Positions 26,996 to 36,370 are shown, counted from the first letter of the stretch. The stretch is DNA of 64,000 nt from an uncultured Clostridia bacterium (GCA_937921505.1 CAKZUB010000071.1:1-64000); one strand, 5' to 3'. The notes: a model not told the origin generated them from the letters alone. Program-made: numbers and translations.

Positions 26996-27703
26996 TTATA
27001 CTCCGATACATACTATTAGTACATATATTTTCTTGTTTTCTATAATGTTTTGTCTTTTAATAGCGTGTATACACTCTTTTACTGTTGCTCCTGTAGTATA
27101 TATATCGTCAAGAATCGCTATATGATTAACCTCTGAAAAATTGATATCTGATTTTACTTCGATACTCCCTTTTATATTACCACGTCTTTCTTGTTTACTA
27201 CACTTTGACTGTGGCTTAGTTTCTTTAACCCTTGTTAAAACATCATATACTCTAATCCCAGTTAATTTAGATATTTCTCTTGCTAAATCTAAAGCTTGAT
27301 TAAAACCTCTTTTTTTAAGCCGCGACCCAGACAGCGGCACGGGAATCAATGCATCGATCTGCAACTTATCTATCATACACAGATCATTGACAAATAAGTC
27401 CGCATATCCCTTTGCATATTTACGCAGCCCATTATACTTCCATCTAAGCACCGCTTGTCTAAATGCATCCTCATAAGGAAAAAGCGCTATAATCCGCATA
27501 TCACTATCCATTTCTTCTTTCTCACAATACGCGCAACCATCGCCTCCTATATGATAAGGCCTCCCACAACGCGGACAAAGGTTATGCCTAAACACAAAGC
27601 TATAACACTTATCACACAAATGCCCAACCACCCTATCATCCAATATAACTTGGCATATCATACATTTACTCGGATAAATAAGTTGCCTAAGATAACGATA
27701 CAC
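26996..27703 (-). CDS. comF: ComF-family phosphoribosyltransferase-like protein
   Basis: Protein of 235 residues. The N-terminus carries Cys-rich zinc pairs (SKCMICQVI, LCDKC, LCPRCGRPY, GCAYC), and the C-terminal half is a PRTase fold with the PRPP loop AILDDIYTTGATVKE. KKRGFNQA LDLA is the typical ComF stretch. ComF is needed for DNA uptake in competent bacteria. The start is a GTG at 27703 with only a distant AAAGG. It lies 39 bases before the YvyF-like gene, the same pairing seen in Bacillus. Confidence 0.92.
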   Translation of the reverse strand: MYRYLRQLIYPSKCMICQVILDDRVVGHLCDKCYSFVFRHNLCPRCGRPYHIGGDGCAYCEKEEMDSDMRIIALFPYEDAFRQAVLRWKYNGLRKYAKGYADLFVNDLCMIDKLQIDALIPVPLSGSRLKKRGFNQALDLAREISKLTGIRVYDVLTRVKETKPQSKCSKQERRGNIKGSIEVKSDINFSEVNHIAILDDIYTTGATVKECIHAIKRQNIIENKKIYVLIVCIGV

Positions 27704-27755
27704 TGCCTTTCACATCCTTTGATATTTTAAAAAAAGTTGGATATATAAGAACCTA

Positions 27756-28006
27756 GCAAGGAGATTTTAGTGTTCGGAAGTTGCCTGTGTAGTATTTCGT
27801 AAAGAAAATCTTAGCAGTTTTTTGAAATGGCACTTAGGGAGATTGTCTGAGCAGCAATTATAAAATTTGTACACAAATTTTATAATTCGCGAGTTTCGAC
27901 CGTTCATAACCTTAAATAAGAAATATACTTATTTTAGGTAGAAAAAACTGCTTAGATTTTTAGAAATACGAAACTGTGCAACTGAAGAACACTAAAATCT
28001 CCTTGC
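27756..28006 (+). repeat. Foldback repeat element, copy 1 (structured RNA or MITE-like)
   Basis: A 251-bp element between comF and recD2, closely related to the copy at 50531-50749. The terminal arms are perfect 20-bp inverted repeats (27756-27775 and 27987-28006). Inside follow the conserved GGAAGTTGCC, a second interrupted stem (GTATTTC with GAAATAC, AATCTTAGCAG with CTGCTTAGATT), and a perfect 14-bp hairpin at 27857-27886. The conserved TTCGCGAGTTTCGACCGTTC follows. This copy carries an extra hairpin at 27910-27938. No ORF is present. The strand of any transcript is unknown; + is only the orientation shared with copy 2. Confidence 0.85.
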
Positions 28007-28031
28007 GGACCTTCTATAAATCACTTAAGTT

Positions 28032-30281
28032 TCAAAGCAGCTGCTTAAGATGCATCGCCAAACTCGAATATCTCTCTATCTCTTTATTATTATCAACCAT
28101 TCTCTCTAAAGTTTCTTTAAGCCCCACCCCAACAACTAGTTTTTTAGCCCGTGTAATAGCTGTATAAAGTAAATTTCTATTAAGAAGCATGGGAGGACCG
28201 CTATGAATAGGAATAATAACCGCCAAATACTCACTTCCTTGAGACTTATGGATCGTAACAGCATAAGCAAGCTCAAGCTCATCTAATTGACTAAATTCAT
28301 ACTCTACAACCTTCTGATCATCAAAGGTAATGGTTAAAAGTTCTGTTTCCTTATTAATCATAGTAATAAGTCCACAATCTCCATTAAAGATCCCAACGCC
28401 CTCATCTATAGGCATACCGAGTTTAGAATATATTTTCCAAGGGGTGTTATAATTATTTTTGATCTGCATTACTTTATCGCCTTCTCTAAATATAATCCCT
28501 CTGTATTCTTTTTCTAACTTAAGTTCATTATAAGGATTAATTGCTGCTTGTATTGCTCTATTTAGTTCATTAACGCCTATTGGCCCTTTTCTCATCGGCA
28601 CAAGCACTTGTATATCCTTTAGTTTGTCAAACCCTTGATATTTAGGAAGCCGTGTTGTAATAAGTTCAATAATTGTATCTCTTACTTCTTCTTGTGCTGA
28701 TTTTTTAATAAAGAAAAAGTCTGTTCCCTCTTCATTGGACACAGGATATTCTCCTTTATTAATACGATGTGCATTCATGATAATAGCACTCTCACTAGCT
28801 TGTCTAAAGATTTGCATAAGCCTTATAACAGGTATTTTATTGCTTTTAATGATGTCTTTGAGGACATTGCCCGCTCCCACTGATGGTAACTGATCCGCAT
28901 CCCCTATAAGTACAAGCCTCTGTCCTGGCATTATAGCCTTTAAAAGAGCGTGCATCAAAATAATGTCTACCATAGACATCTCGTCAACTATAATAACATC
29001 TGCTTCTAAGGGACTCTCTTCATTTTTATTAAACATCTGCCGATTGCTATCTTCTCTTACATAGTTAATCTCAAGAAGTCTATGCATAGTCTGAGCTTCG
29101 ATACCAGTAGCTTCACTCATTCTCTTAGCTGCTCTTCCTGTAGGGGCTGTAAGTAATACTTCTTCTCCAGCCTTACCTAACATATGCAAAATAGCATTGA
29201 TTGTAGTGGTCTTTCCTGTACCAGGCCCCCCTGTTATAACTGTTACGCCGTTAGAAAGCACATGCTTTACCGCTTCTCTTTGCTCATCAACAAGCTCTAT
29301 TTCTAGTTCTTTTTCTGTCATTTGAAGCTCCTGCTCAATATCCTTTGGACCTTCTTTTTGATAGAGTGCAGCTAAGTCAATAAGCTTTCTGGCAACGCCT
29401 TGTTCACTGTAATAAAGAGACGTTGCAAAAACACAAGTCATAGGGATGCCATTTTCATGGATATCATAGTTTTTGATGATAATTTGCTTTGTAAGATTAA
29501 GTTCTATGATCCCATTTTCTACATAATCTTCATGTACATTAAGCAGCTGCATTGACTCAGTGATAAGAAGTGCTCTTGGCATATAAGTATGCCCATTTGC
29601 TGAAAAACTAGACAATATATAAAGCACCCCAGCCTTAATACGATGTGGATCATCTTTCGCTATCCCTACTTTATAGGCGATTTCATCTGCCTTTTTAAAA
29701 CCTATGCCAAAAATATCTTCAACCAATCTATAGGGTGTGTTTTTAACAATATCCATTGTCTTTTCTTTATAGTGTTTATAAATTTTAATGGCATAAGTAG
29801 GCGTAATATTATACTCTTGCAAGAAAAGCATGGCCCTTCTTAGTTCATATTGTGCATGAAATACTTCTCCGATTTCTGCAGCTTTTTTTCTACTAATGCC
29901 AGTAACTTGTGAAAGTACAAGCGGCTCTTCTTCTATAATCTTGAAAGTATCTAGTCCAAAATGTTTCACAATCTTTCTAGCCGTTTTAGCCCCTATGCCT
30001 TTAATGACCCCTGAAGCTAAATATTTCTCCATACCTTGTACTGTTTTTGGCATACTTCTTTCAAACATTTTCACCTTGAGCTGCTTGCCATAGATGTGGT
30101 GAGTAACCCAGCTTCCAATAATCTTTACATCTTCTCCTGAATAAATGCCTAACATATCTCCAACACAAGATATCTCTTCACCATCATAGTCAATCGTACA
30201 TACTGTATAGCCATTTTCTGCGTTTTGGTAGATAATATCTTCTATGGTTGCTTCTATTACGACTTGTTCATCCAATTTCAT
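28032..30281 (-). CDS. recD2: ATP-dependent DNA helicase RecD2
   Basis: SF1B 5'-3' helicase of 749 residues. The N-terminal domain holds helix-hairpin-helix segments (VIKGIGAKTARKIVKHFGLD, VTGISRKKAAEIG, IFGIGFKKADEIA) as in RecD2, which acts without RecBC. Walker A is GGPGTGKTTT (near residue 353), motif II is VIIVDEMSMVD, and the C-terminal motif VI is YTAITRAKKLVVGVG. Roles in repair and replication-fork maintenance are known from Bacillus and Deinococcus. The stop lies 26 bases from the foldback repeat. A promoter is recognisable at 30326-30354. Confidence 0.95.
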   Translation of the reverse strand: MKLDEQVVIEATIEDIIYQNAENGYTVCTIDYDGEEISCVGDMLGIYSGEDVKIIGSWVTHHIYGKQLKVKMFERSMPKTVQGMEKYLASGVIKGIGAKTARKIVKHFGLDTFKIIEEEPLVLSQVTGISRKKAAEIGEVFHAQYELRRAMLFLQEYNITPTYAIKIYKHYKEKTMDIVKNTPYRLVEDIFGIGFKKADEIAYKVGIAKDDPHRIKAGVLYILSSFSANGHTYMPRALLITESMQLLNVHEDYVENGIIELNLTKQIIIKNYDIHENGIPMTCVFATSLYYSEQGVARKLIDLAALYQKEGPKDIEQELQMTEKELEIELVDEQREAVKHVLSNGVTVITGGPGTGKTTTINAILHMLGKAGEEVLLTAPTGRAAKRMSEATGIEAQTMHRLLEINYVREDSNRQMFNKNEESPLEADVIIVDEMSMVDIILMHALLKAIMPGQRLVLIGDADQLPSVGAGNVLKDIIKSNKIPVIRLMQIFRQASESAIIMNAHRINKGEYPVSNEEGTDFFFIKKSAQEEVRDTIIELITTRLPKYQGFDKLKDIQVLVPMRKGPIGVNELNRAIQAAINPYNELKLEKEYRGIIFREGDKVMQIKNNYNTPWKIYSKLGMPIDEGVGIFNGDCGLITMINKETELLTITFDDQKVVEYEFSQLDELELAYAVTIHKSQGSEYLAVIIPIHSGPPMLLNRNLLYTAITRAKKLVVGVGLKETLERMVDNNKEIERYSSLAMHLKQLL

Positions 30282-30325
30282 TCACCACTTTATGCATGAT
30301 TTTTGTCCACATTATTTATCTAAAA

Positions 30326-30354
30326 AGTATAACATATACACAAGTTCCTCACAA
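30326..30354 (-). promoter_or_regulatory. Candidate sigma-A promoter of recD2
   Basis: On the minus strand TTGTGA (30354-30349), 17 bases, then TATACT (30331-30326): four of six and five of six matches to the consensus at ideal spacing, about 45 bases before the recD2 start. Confidence 0.55.
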
Positions 30355-30394
30355 CGGGTGGATATTGAAAGTGTTTTTCTTTCAATTTTAACCA

Positions 30395-30421
30395 CAAAAA
30401 AGCAGGCGTAGCAGCCTGCCT
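30395..30421 (-). terminator. Terminator after the lipoprotein gene
   Basis: On the minus strand GGCAGGCTGCTACGCCTGC followed by TTTTTT forms a short GC-rich hairpin 25 bases after the stop at 30446. Confidence 0.85.
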
Positions 30422-30445
30422 TTACATTAAATCACAATATCATTA

Positions 30446-31687
30446 CTATCTTATTATTGTTATACCATACTCATCATCTATAATATCAAACTGATCTATT
30501 TGACTTAACTTGCCAAGCTCACTTAAAGCAATATAAGAAATACCTTTTTCAGTAATAGTATTAATTGAAATTTCTTCATGATTTCCTATAATAGTTGATT
30601 TTTTAGTCTTAGCATCATAATTAACTTTTAAACCTAACTGGCTCATAGTGTCTCTAAGCGGTATATATTTTTCTTTATTTTTAGTGATAACTTGATCTAG
30701 GCTAACTTGAACTATACGCGCATCGAGTGTTAAAGCGCTGCCTGTTTTCATTGTTACAAGCATTCCCATAAGCTCTTCTATAGTGTAGATTACCTTACTT
30801 GTTGGAAGTTTAAAATCTTTTTTAGTAACCTTTATAGAATCGGCATTAACTACCATATTAAGATTAATTTTCTCTTCTCCAAAGGCAAACTTAATAGCCA
30901 CATCCATATTCTCTTTGTATAGATTATCTTCAAAACTATACTTTAGCATTGCACGGCTTCCCTTTATCATAGGCTTAACCATTTCTTTGCCTTGTGTTAA
31001 AGATAGTTCTATTTCTTCCTTATTCTCATCTATATCTTTTTGTGTCATTCCAGTATCACTGAACTTATTAATTTCATCAATGTTATTTATAGCTTCTTTT
31101 ATAAACTGCACTGATAAATCTACCATTTGATCAGCATCAAGTTCTATAGTATATGTTCTGCCGCTTTGTGTAATAGGCAATTTTACCTGAAAACCTTTAA
31201 ATAAAGTTTCTATGAGCTGCGTAGCCTTTTCTTGATCAAGCACAGTTACTTGAGTATCTGCACTTAAATCAATTCCTATGTACTCTGCATCAATAGCCTT
31301 TAGCGCCTCTGAAATAGGCTCTCCTGAAAGCTGCATTAAATCAGTAAAATAGGTTTTACTAATATAAATAGTTTGTTTATCAACATACATTTTGACTGGT
31401 GACATTTTGATACCTACAGCACTGTCACTTAATTTAACCTTATTAATATTCATTTCTATGTAAGCTTGTGTTTCTTTTGTATTGGCATAGCCGCTAAAGT
31501 CTGCTCCAAGTTCAAATTTTTCTCCTTGAACCTCTGCCGTTACTAGTACATTTCCTTTAGTCTCTGCATACTCCCATGCAGATGTTTTTTTCATTTCTTC
31601 ATAAAGATTAAGTCCCTCTGTACTGCATCCTACAGTGCCAAGCAACATGAGTAGTGTCATAACTATGGCTATTATTTTTCTTTTCAT
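30446..31687 (-). CDS. Putative lipoprotein with copper-amine-oxidase-N-like C-terminal domain
   Basis: Protein of about 413 residues, probably exported: MKRKIIAIVMTLLMLLGTVGC is a signal sequence ending in a near-lipobox Cys at residue 21. The middle (about 30-310) is beta-rich and of unknown function. The last 90 residues (KYIPLRDTMSQLGLKVNYDA, STIIGNHEEISI) resemble the copper-amine-oxidase N-terminal-like stalk domain common in secreted clostridial proteins. The start at 31687 follows GGAGG; an open extension to 31756 has no support and would bury the signal sequence. It has its own terminator. Confidence 0.75.
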   Translation of the reverse strand: MKRKIIAIVMTLLMLLGTVGCSTEGLNLYEEMKKTSAWEYAETKGNVLVTAEVQGEKFELGADFSGYANTKETQAYIEMNINKVKLSDSAVGIKMSPVKMYVDKQTIYISKTYFTDLMQLSGEPISEALKAIDAEYIGIDLSADTQVTVLDQEKATQLIETLFKGFQVKLPITQSGRTYTIELDADQMVDLSVQFIKEAINNIDEINKFSDTGMTQKDIDENKEEIELSLTQGKEMVKPMIKGSRAMLKYSFEDNLYKENMDVAIKFAFGEEKINLNMVVNADSIKVTKKDFKLPTSKVIYTIEELMGMLVTMKTGSALTLDARIVQVSLDQVITKNKEKYIPLRDTMSQLGLKVNYDAKTKKSTIIGNHEEISINTITEKGISYIALSELGKLSQIDQFDIIDDEYGITIIR

Positions 31688-31770
31688 ATCAAACCTCCAT
31701 TTTTGTTTTATTTTTCCATACTCATTAATCATAACAAACAAATCTGTAAACTTCAAGGCATATTCTTAAT

Positions 31771-31812
31771 CAAAAAAGTAACCAACTCTAAACATAAGTT
31801 GGTTACTTTTTT
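31771..31812 (-). terminator. Terminator after metK (possibly bidirectional)
   Basis: GTAACCAACT and AGTTGGTTAC form a perfect 10-bp stem around a nine-base loop, flanked by A6 and T6, immediately after the metK stop at 31815. Confidence 0.92.
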
Positions 31813-31814
31813 GA

Positions 31815-33002
31815 TTATTTAATTTCTGCTTTTAAAAGCTCTGCTTTATCTGTTCTTTCCCATGGAAGATCTATATCAGTACGTCCAAAGTGACCATAAG
31901 CTGCTGTTTGTTTGTAAATAGGTCTTCTTAAATCTAACATGTTGATAATACCTGCTGGTCTAAGATCAAAGTGCTTATTCACGATTTCTACTAAAGCTTC
32001 ATTGCTTAGTACACCTGTTCCATGCGTATTAACAAGTACTGAAACTGGTTTTGCAACACCAATAGCATAAGCTAGTTCTATCTCGCACTTTTTAGCAAGG
32101 CCTGCAGCTACTATATTTTTAGCTACATATCTTGCCGCATAAGTGGCTGAGCGGTCTACCTTTGTTGGATCTTTTCCTGAGAAAGCTCCTCCTCCATGGC
32201 TTGCATAACCACCATACGTATCTACAATAATCTTACGTCCTGTAAGACCTGAGTCTCCAACTGGTCCTCCAATAACAAAACGTCCTGTTGGATTAATAAA
32301 GTATTTGGTATTTTCATCTAAAAGTTCCGCTGGAACAATAGGCTTAATAACATGTTCCATAATATCTGCATGAATTTGCTCTTGTGTTACCTCTGCTGCA
32401 TGTTGAGTAGACACAACAACTGCATCTATTCTAACTACTTTGTCATCTTCATACTCTACTGTAACTTGTGTTTTACCATCTGGTCTAAGGTAGTTTAGTG
32501 TTTCATCTTTACGCACCTGTGATAATCTTTTAGATAATCTATGTGCAAGTGCTATTGGCATCGGCATAAGCTCTGGTGTTTCATCACACGCAAATCCAAA
32601 CATCATCCCTTGATCTCCAGCACCTATAGCTTCAATGGCACTATCTGACATTTCTCCACGTTTGGCTTCTAGCGCTTTATCAACCCCCATTGCAATATCT
32701 GCTGATTGTTCATCTAAAGCAACAATAACCCCACATGAATGTCCATCAAAACCATAATCTGGATTATTATACCCTATTTCATTGATCGTATCCCTTACTG
32801 TTTTATTAATATCAACATAACAATTGGTTGATATTTCTCCCATAACAAGTACAAGTCCTGTTGTAAGCGCTGTTTCACAAGCAACCCGAGCTTTTGGATC
32901 TTGGGCATAAATCGCATCTAATACTGCATCAGATATTTGATCTGCCATTTTATCTGGATGTCCCTCTGTTACTGATTCTGATGTAAATAATCTCTTTGCC
33001 AT
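31815..33002 (-). CDS. metK: S-adenosylmethionine synthetase
   Basis: Protein of 395 residues that makes SAM from methionine and [23 protein letters not shown] is the N-terminal ATP-contacting part, [12 protein letters not shown] the family signature, and [17 protein letters not shown] the second. Length is normal. AAAGGAGG precedes the ATG. A complete S-box leader with terminator and an upstream promoter show that its expression is shut off by its own product. Confidence 0.97.
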   Translation of the reverse strand: MAKRLFTSESVTEGHPDKMADQISDAVLDAIYAQDPKARVACETALTTGLVLVMGEISTNCYVDINKTVRDTINEIGYNNPDYGFDGHSCGVIVALDEQSADIAMGVDKALEAKRGEMSDSAIEAIGAGDQGMMFGFACDETPELMPMPIALAHRLSKRLSQVRKDETLNYLRPDGKTQVTVEYEDDKVVRIDAVVVSTQHAAEVTQEQIHADIMEHVIKPIVPAELLDENTKYFINPTGRFVIGGPVGDSGLTGRKIIVDTYGGYASHGGGAFSGKDPTKVDRSATYAARYVAKNIVAAGLAKKCEIELAYAIGVAKPVSVLVNTHGTGVLSNEALVEIVNKHFDLRPAGIINMLDLRRPIYKQTAAYGHFGRTDIDLPWERTDKAELLKAEIK

Positions 33003-33050
33003 TTTTAAATCCTCCTTTTATTTTTACTGTTAGGATTAACATAAAGCAAA

Positions 33051-33077
33051 TAAAAAAACCCCATTTCAAATGAGGTT
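33051..33077 (-). terminator. Intrinsic terminator of the S-box leader
   Basis: On the minus strand AACCTCATTTGAAATGGGGTT followed by T7. The 5' arm (CCTCAT) can alternatively pair with ATGAGG at 33104-33099 just after the aptamer, which is the antiterminator. Confidence 0.9.
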
Positions 33078-33102
33078 AGTAGTATGCAATCGTTCGTCCT
33101 CA

Positions 33103-33198
33103 TCTTACGCATAAATGATGCGCGGGAATTGGCACCTTAGCCTATGCTAGGTTGCCGGGTTTCATAGGGCCCATACCCTCCACCTCTCTGGATAAGAA
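33103..33198 (-). ncRNA. SAM-I riboswitch (S box) upstream of metK
   Basis: Minus-strand sequence shows the conserved S-box blocks in order: CTTATCCAGAGAGGTGGAGGG, CCCTATGAAACCCGGCAACC, AAGGTGCCAATTCC, and the closing P1 strand GTAAGA (33108-33103), which pairs with TCTTAT at the 5' end. Binding of SAM stabilises P1, frees the terminator and stops metK transcription. Confidence 0.97.
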
Positions 33199-33224
33199 TT
33201 CTATTTAGTTATATTTCATAATAT

Positions 33225-33253
33225 AGTTTAACACTCTAATAATCTGCTGTCAA
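33225..33253 (-). promoter_or_regulatory. Sigma-A promoter of the metK leader
   Basis: On the minus strand a perfect -35 TTGACA (33253-33248), 17 bases, and TAAACT (33230-33225). Transcription would start close to 33218, some 20 bases before the aptamer. Confidence 0.75.
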
Positions 33254-33266
33254 CGTATATCTTTCT

Positions 33267-33668
33267 CTATGCTTCTTTGTCAATTTTTAAAATATTTTGT
33301 CCTTCAGGTTTTGTTTGTTTACCATAAATATTTGTCATTTGTTTATACATCATATCTGCAAGTCCAATACCACCAGCTTTTGCCATTTCTTCAGATTGAT
33401 TATTAATCATGAACTCTTCAAAGGTTTTTTCATAGTCTCCTTTTGGGATTAAGCTCTCTTCTGAAACCATAGACTTTTTCATTTGTTTGAAAAGCTGTGA
33501 AAGCATATAGCTTTCTAGCTGAACACATGCATCTTTTAAAGCTTTATCATCCTGACTTTTTGATACCTTTTGAAAAATAGCATCAAAATCTTTTGCCTTA
33601 TCTTCTTCTACTTTGCTAGTCATTTGTTCTGCAAAAATAGGATTTAATTGCAAGGTACTGATATCCAC
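33267..33668 (-). CDS. flgJ: Rod-binding protein, FlgJ N-terminal type
   Basis: A 133-residue protein. DACVQLESYMLSQLFKQMKK and EEFMINNQSEEMAKAGGIGL, then ADMMYKQM, form the rod-binding domain of FlgJ. The muramidase domain of proteobacterial FlgJ is absent, as is usual in Firmicutes. It directly follows the two rod genes and probably scaffolds rod assembly in the periplasm-like space. It ends 14 bases from the metK promoter. Confidence 0.85.
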   Translation of the reverse strand: MDISTLQLNPIFAEQMTSKVEEDKAKDFDAIFQKVSKSQDDKALKDACVQLESYMLSQLFKQMKKSMVSEESLIPKGDYEKTFEEFMINNQSEEMAKAGGIGLADMMYKQMTNIYGKQTKPEGQNILKIDKEA

Positions 33669-33680
33669 TTATATCCCTCC

Positions 33681-34493
33681 CTATCCACGTTTAAGATCAT
33701 TAGCTTGCTGAAGCATAGTATCTACTGTTTTAATAGCTGTTGAATTAAGTTCATAAGCTCTTTGCGCTACAATAAGCTTTACCATTTCCTCCGCTACTTG
33801 CACATTGGATCCTTCTAAATAGCCTGTTCTAATACTACTTCTAACAAGTCCATCTTCTTCTCCTTCTACAAGAGGATCTCCTGAGGCTCCTGTTTGTATA
33901 AATAAGTTTGACCCAATAGCTTCTAGTCCTTCTACATTTGCAAATTGTACTATCTTAAGTTGAGCTAGTTCCATTCTTATATTAAGCTCTTCATCTATGT
34001 AATATACAGAACCATCTTTACCTACAATTACCTTGTCTACTGGGATCTCTGTTCCTATAAGAATAGGTTCATCTTCCACAGATAAAACAGTATTGCCATC
34101 TGAGGTAACAAGCGCATAAGCGCCATCTTCTGTAATAGAAATACGAAAACTTCCATCTCTCGTATAAGTCATTTGCTCACCTTTTAATACCGTAAAGAAT
34201 CCTTTTCCTTCTATAGCCATATCTGTATTTTTCCCTGTTTCTTGAAGTATTCCCATGCTATAATTCCTGGAATTTGGAAGAGCTCTTACACCATGACCAA
34301 CCTGCATAGAAGTAGGTCTTTGCCCATTCTCTATCTCTGGAGCCGCCATTGTTTGATAAAGCAAACTTTTGAAATTAGTTGTTTCTTTCTTGTATCCTAC
34401 AGTATTCACATTGGCTAAGTTATTAGCTATTGTATCTACATTTAACTGCTGAGATGTCATGCCTGATGCGGCCGTCCATAATCCTCTTACCAT
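33681..34493 (-). CDS. flgG: Flagellar basal-body rod protein, FlgG family (FlhP-like)
   Basis: Protein of 270 residues. MVRGLWTAASGMTSQQLNVD followed by TIANNLANVNTVGYKKE is the rod/hook N-terminal signature, and the C-terminal VQVAEEMVKLIVAQRAYELN carries the second motif. Length and ends match distal-rod proteins. It is the second of two tandem rod genes after mbl, corresponding to flhP in the Bacillus mbl-flhO-flhP order. Confidence 0.88.
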   Translation of the reverse strand: MVRGLWTAASGMTSQQLNVDTIANNLANVNTVGYKKETTNFKSLLYQTMAAPEIENGQRPTSMQVGHGVRALPNSRNYSMGILQETGKNTDMAIEGKGFFTVLKGEQMTYTRDGSFRISITEDGAYALVTSDGNTVLSVEDEPILIGTEIPVDKVIVGKDGSVYYIDEELNIRMELAQLKIVQFANVEGLEAIGSNLFIQTGASGDPLVEGEEDGLVRSSIRTGYLEGSNVQVAEEMVKLIVAQRAYELNSTAIKTVDTMLQQANDLKRG

Positions 34494-34504
34494 TATTTTA
34501 CCTC

Positions 34505-35275
34505 CTATGCCCTTCCTAATTCATTAACTGTTTTGTCTAAAAGTGTATCTTGAGTCTGTATAACCTTTTGGTTTGCTTCATATGCTCTTGAAACAGTAAT
34601 CATATCTACCATAGCTGTAACTGGATTAACATTAGATGCTTCCAGAAATCCTTGTATAAAACTTCCTGGCGCCGGAGTGCCGGGTGCTGCCGCCTCATAT
34701 AAGTTATCATTAACCTTCGTAAGTGTTTTGGGGTCTTCAAAACGAATAAGCGCTAGTGTATCTATGAATTCGTTACCTCTATAAACCTCTCCTGCTTCTT
34801 TAATAACAACTGTTCCTCCATTTGACAAAAAATCTTGTCCTAGTTCAAGAGGTATGCCTTCTTGTGAAAGAACAAAGTAACCTTCCTTTGTTACAACTTG
34901 TCCTTCTTGATTAACAGAGAAGTTGCCATCTCTTGTATAGAGTACCCCACCCGGTGTTTGGACTGCAAAAAACCCTTCACCTTGGATAGCCACATCAAGC
35001 ATATTATCTGTTTTTATAACTGATCCCTGAATAAAATTCGTATAGACCTCGTCTACTTTTGCACCTAAGCTCATATTGCCTATTGTTCCATTATTTGGAG
35101 TATGATTTTGCATATCATCTATTCTACTTGCTAAAACTTGTGGAAATGATGCAATAATAGTTGTATCCTTTTTATAAGCTGTTGTGGCAACATTGGCTAG
35201 ATCATTAGAAATCACATCTAGCTTTTTAGTTTGTACATTCATTCCTGTTGCAGCCGTATATAACCCTCTTATCAT
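34505..35275 (-). CDS. flgF: Flagellar basal-body rod protein, FlgF/FlgG family (FlhO-like)
   Basis: Protein of 256 residues with MIRGLYTAATGMNVQTKKLD, then VISNDLANVATTAYKKD at the N-terminus and NPVTAMVDMITVSRAYEANQ at the C-terminus. It is paralogous to the next gene (33681-34493). It starts 11 bases after mbl, so the rod pair is probably co-transcribed with mbl, as flhO-flhP in Bacillus. Choice of FlgF over FlgG rests on order alone. Confidence 0.82.
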   Translation of the reverse strand: MIRGLYTAATGMNVQTKKLDVISNDLANVATTAYKKDTTIIASFPQVLASRIDDMQNHTPNNGTIGNMSLGAKVDEVYTNFIQGSVIKTDNMLDVAIQGEGFFAVQTPGGVLYTRDGNFSVNQEGQVVTKEGYFVLSQEGIPLELGQDFLSNGGTVVIKEAGEVYRGNEFIDTLALIRFEDPKTLTKVNDNLYEAAAPGTPAPGSFIQGFLEASNVNPVTAMVDMITVSRAYEANQKVIQTQDTLLDKTVNELGRA

Positions 35276-35286
35276 ACCATTCTCCT

Positions 35287-36288
35287 TTACTTTTGTTTTG
35301 CCCCATGTGCATACCTATATTCTACCCACATACCAGTTCCTACTGCTACACATGACATCGCATCGTCTGCAATAACTGCATTAATCCCTGTAACATCATA
35401 AATAAGTTTATCAAGACCGTAAATGAGGCTTCCTCCCCCAGTAAGCACCATACCTCTATCTGAAATATCTGAGGCAAGTTCTGGTGGGCTAAGCTCTAGC
35501 ACTGCCCGGATTCCATCTATAATATTCGTGATAGGCTCTTCTAAAGCCGTCCTAATTTCATCTGAAGTAATAACAATATTTTTAGGAAGCCCTAGTATCA
35601 AATTTCTACCTCTAACATCTATTTCGGCAGAAACCTCTCTTTTATATACACTTCCTATATTAATTTTTATATCTTCTGCTGTTCTTTCACCAATTAAGAT
35701 ATTATATTTTTTTCTTATATATTTAATAATAGCCTCGTCAAAATCGTCCCCAGCTACTTTAAGAGATTTTTTTACAACTGCTCCTCCTAAGGATATAATA
35801 GCTATATCCGTTGTGCCTCCCCCTATATCTACAATCATACTGCCACAGGGTCTTGATATATCAATCCCTGCACCAATTGCTGCAGCTATTGGTTCTTCAA
35901 TAGTATCTACATATCTTGCGCCGGCTTGTTTGGTGGCATCCTCTACTGCTCTTTTTTCTACTTCCGTTACACCACTTGGCACACATACGCCTATCCTTGG
36001 TTTGATGAGTTTATAACCTATTGCTTTGTGTATAAAATATTTAATCATTTGTTCTGTAGCGTCATAATCAGATATAACACCTTGTCTAAGGGGTCTAATA
36101 GACTGTATACTATCAGGAGTTCTTCCAATCATACGTCTTGCTTCTTCTCCTACTGCTATAACTTCATTTGTTCTTACTTTAACAGCTACTACGGAAGGCT
36201 CTCTAAGGACTATTCCTTTTCCTTTTACATAAATCAGCACATAGGCTGTTCCCAAATCAATTCCTATATCTGTTCCTAATCCAAACAT
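35287..36288 (-). CDS. mbl: Actin-like cell-shape protein Mbl/MreB
   Basis: Protein of 333 residues of the actin fold. IGIDLGTAYVLIYVKGKGIV is the phosphate-1 loop, VDIGGGTTDIAIISLGG the phosphate-2 loop, and MVLTGGGSLIYGLDKLI the adenosine motif. Length is typical. Gene order spoIIID-mbl-rod genes identifies it as Mbl rather than MreB. It guides lateral wall synthesis under the membrane. A good promoter lies 83 bases upstream. Confidence 0.93.
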   Translation of the reverse strand: MFGLGTDIGIDLGTAYVLIYVKGKGIVLREPSVVAVKVRTNEVIAVGEEARRMIGRTPDSIQSIRPLRQGVISDYDATEQMIKYFIHKAIGYKLIKPRIGVCVPSGVTEVEKRAVEDATKQAGARYVDTIEEPIAAAIGAGIDISRPCGSMIVDIGGGTTDIAIISLGGAVVKKSLKVAGDDFDEAIIKYIRKKYNILIGERTAEDIKINIGSVYKREVSAEIDVRGRNLILGLPKNIVITSDEIRTALEEPITNIIDGIRAVLELSPPELASDISDRGMVLTGGGSLIYGLDKLIYDVTGINAVIADDAMSCVAVGTGMWVEYRYAHGAKQK

Positions 36289-36370
36289 TGGGTTTCTCCT
36301 TCGTATAATAAATATATGATTGATTAAATGATTAGTGTATTATCTCTATAGTTTATATTTCATCTATCAT

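Noticed and set aside
27756..28006. Ordinary rho-independent terminator of comF or recD2
   Set aside because: The element is 251 bases with several stems and conserved single-stranded blocks, is present twice, and no T run follows the arms.
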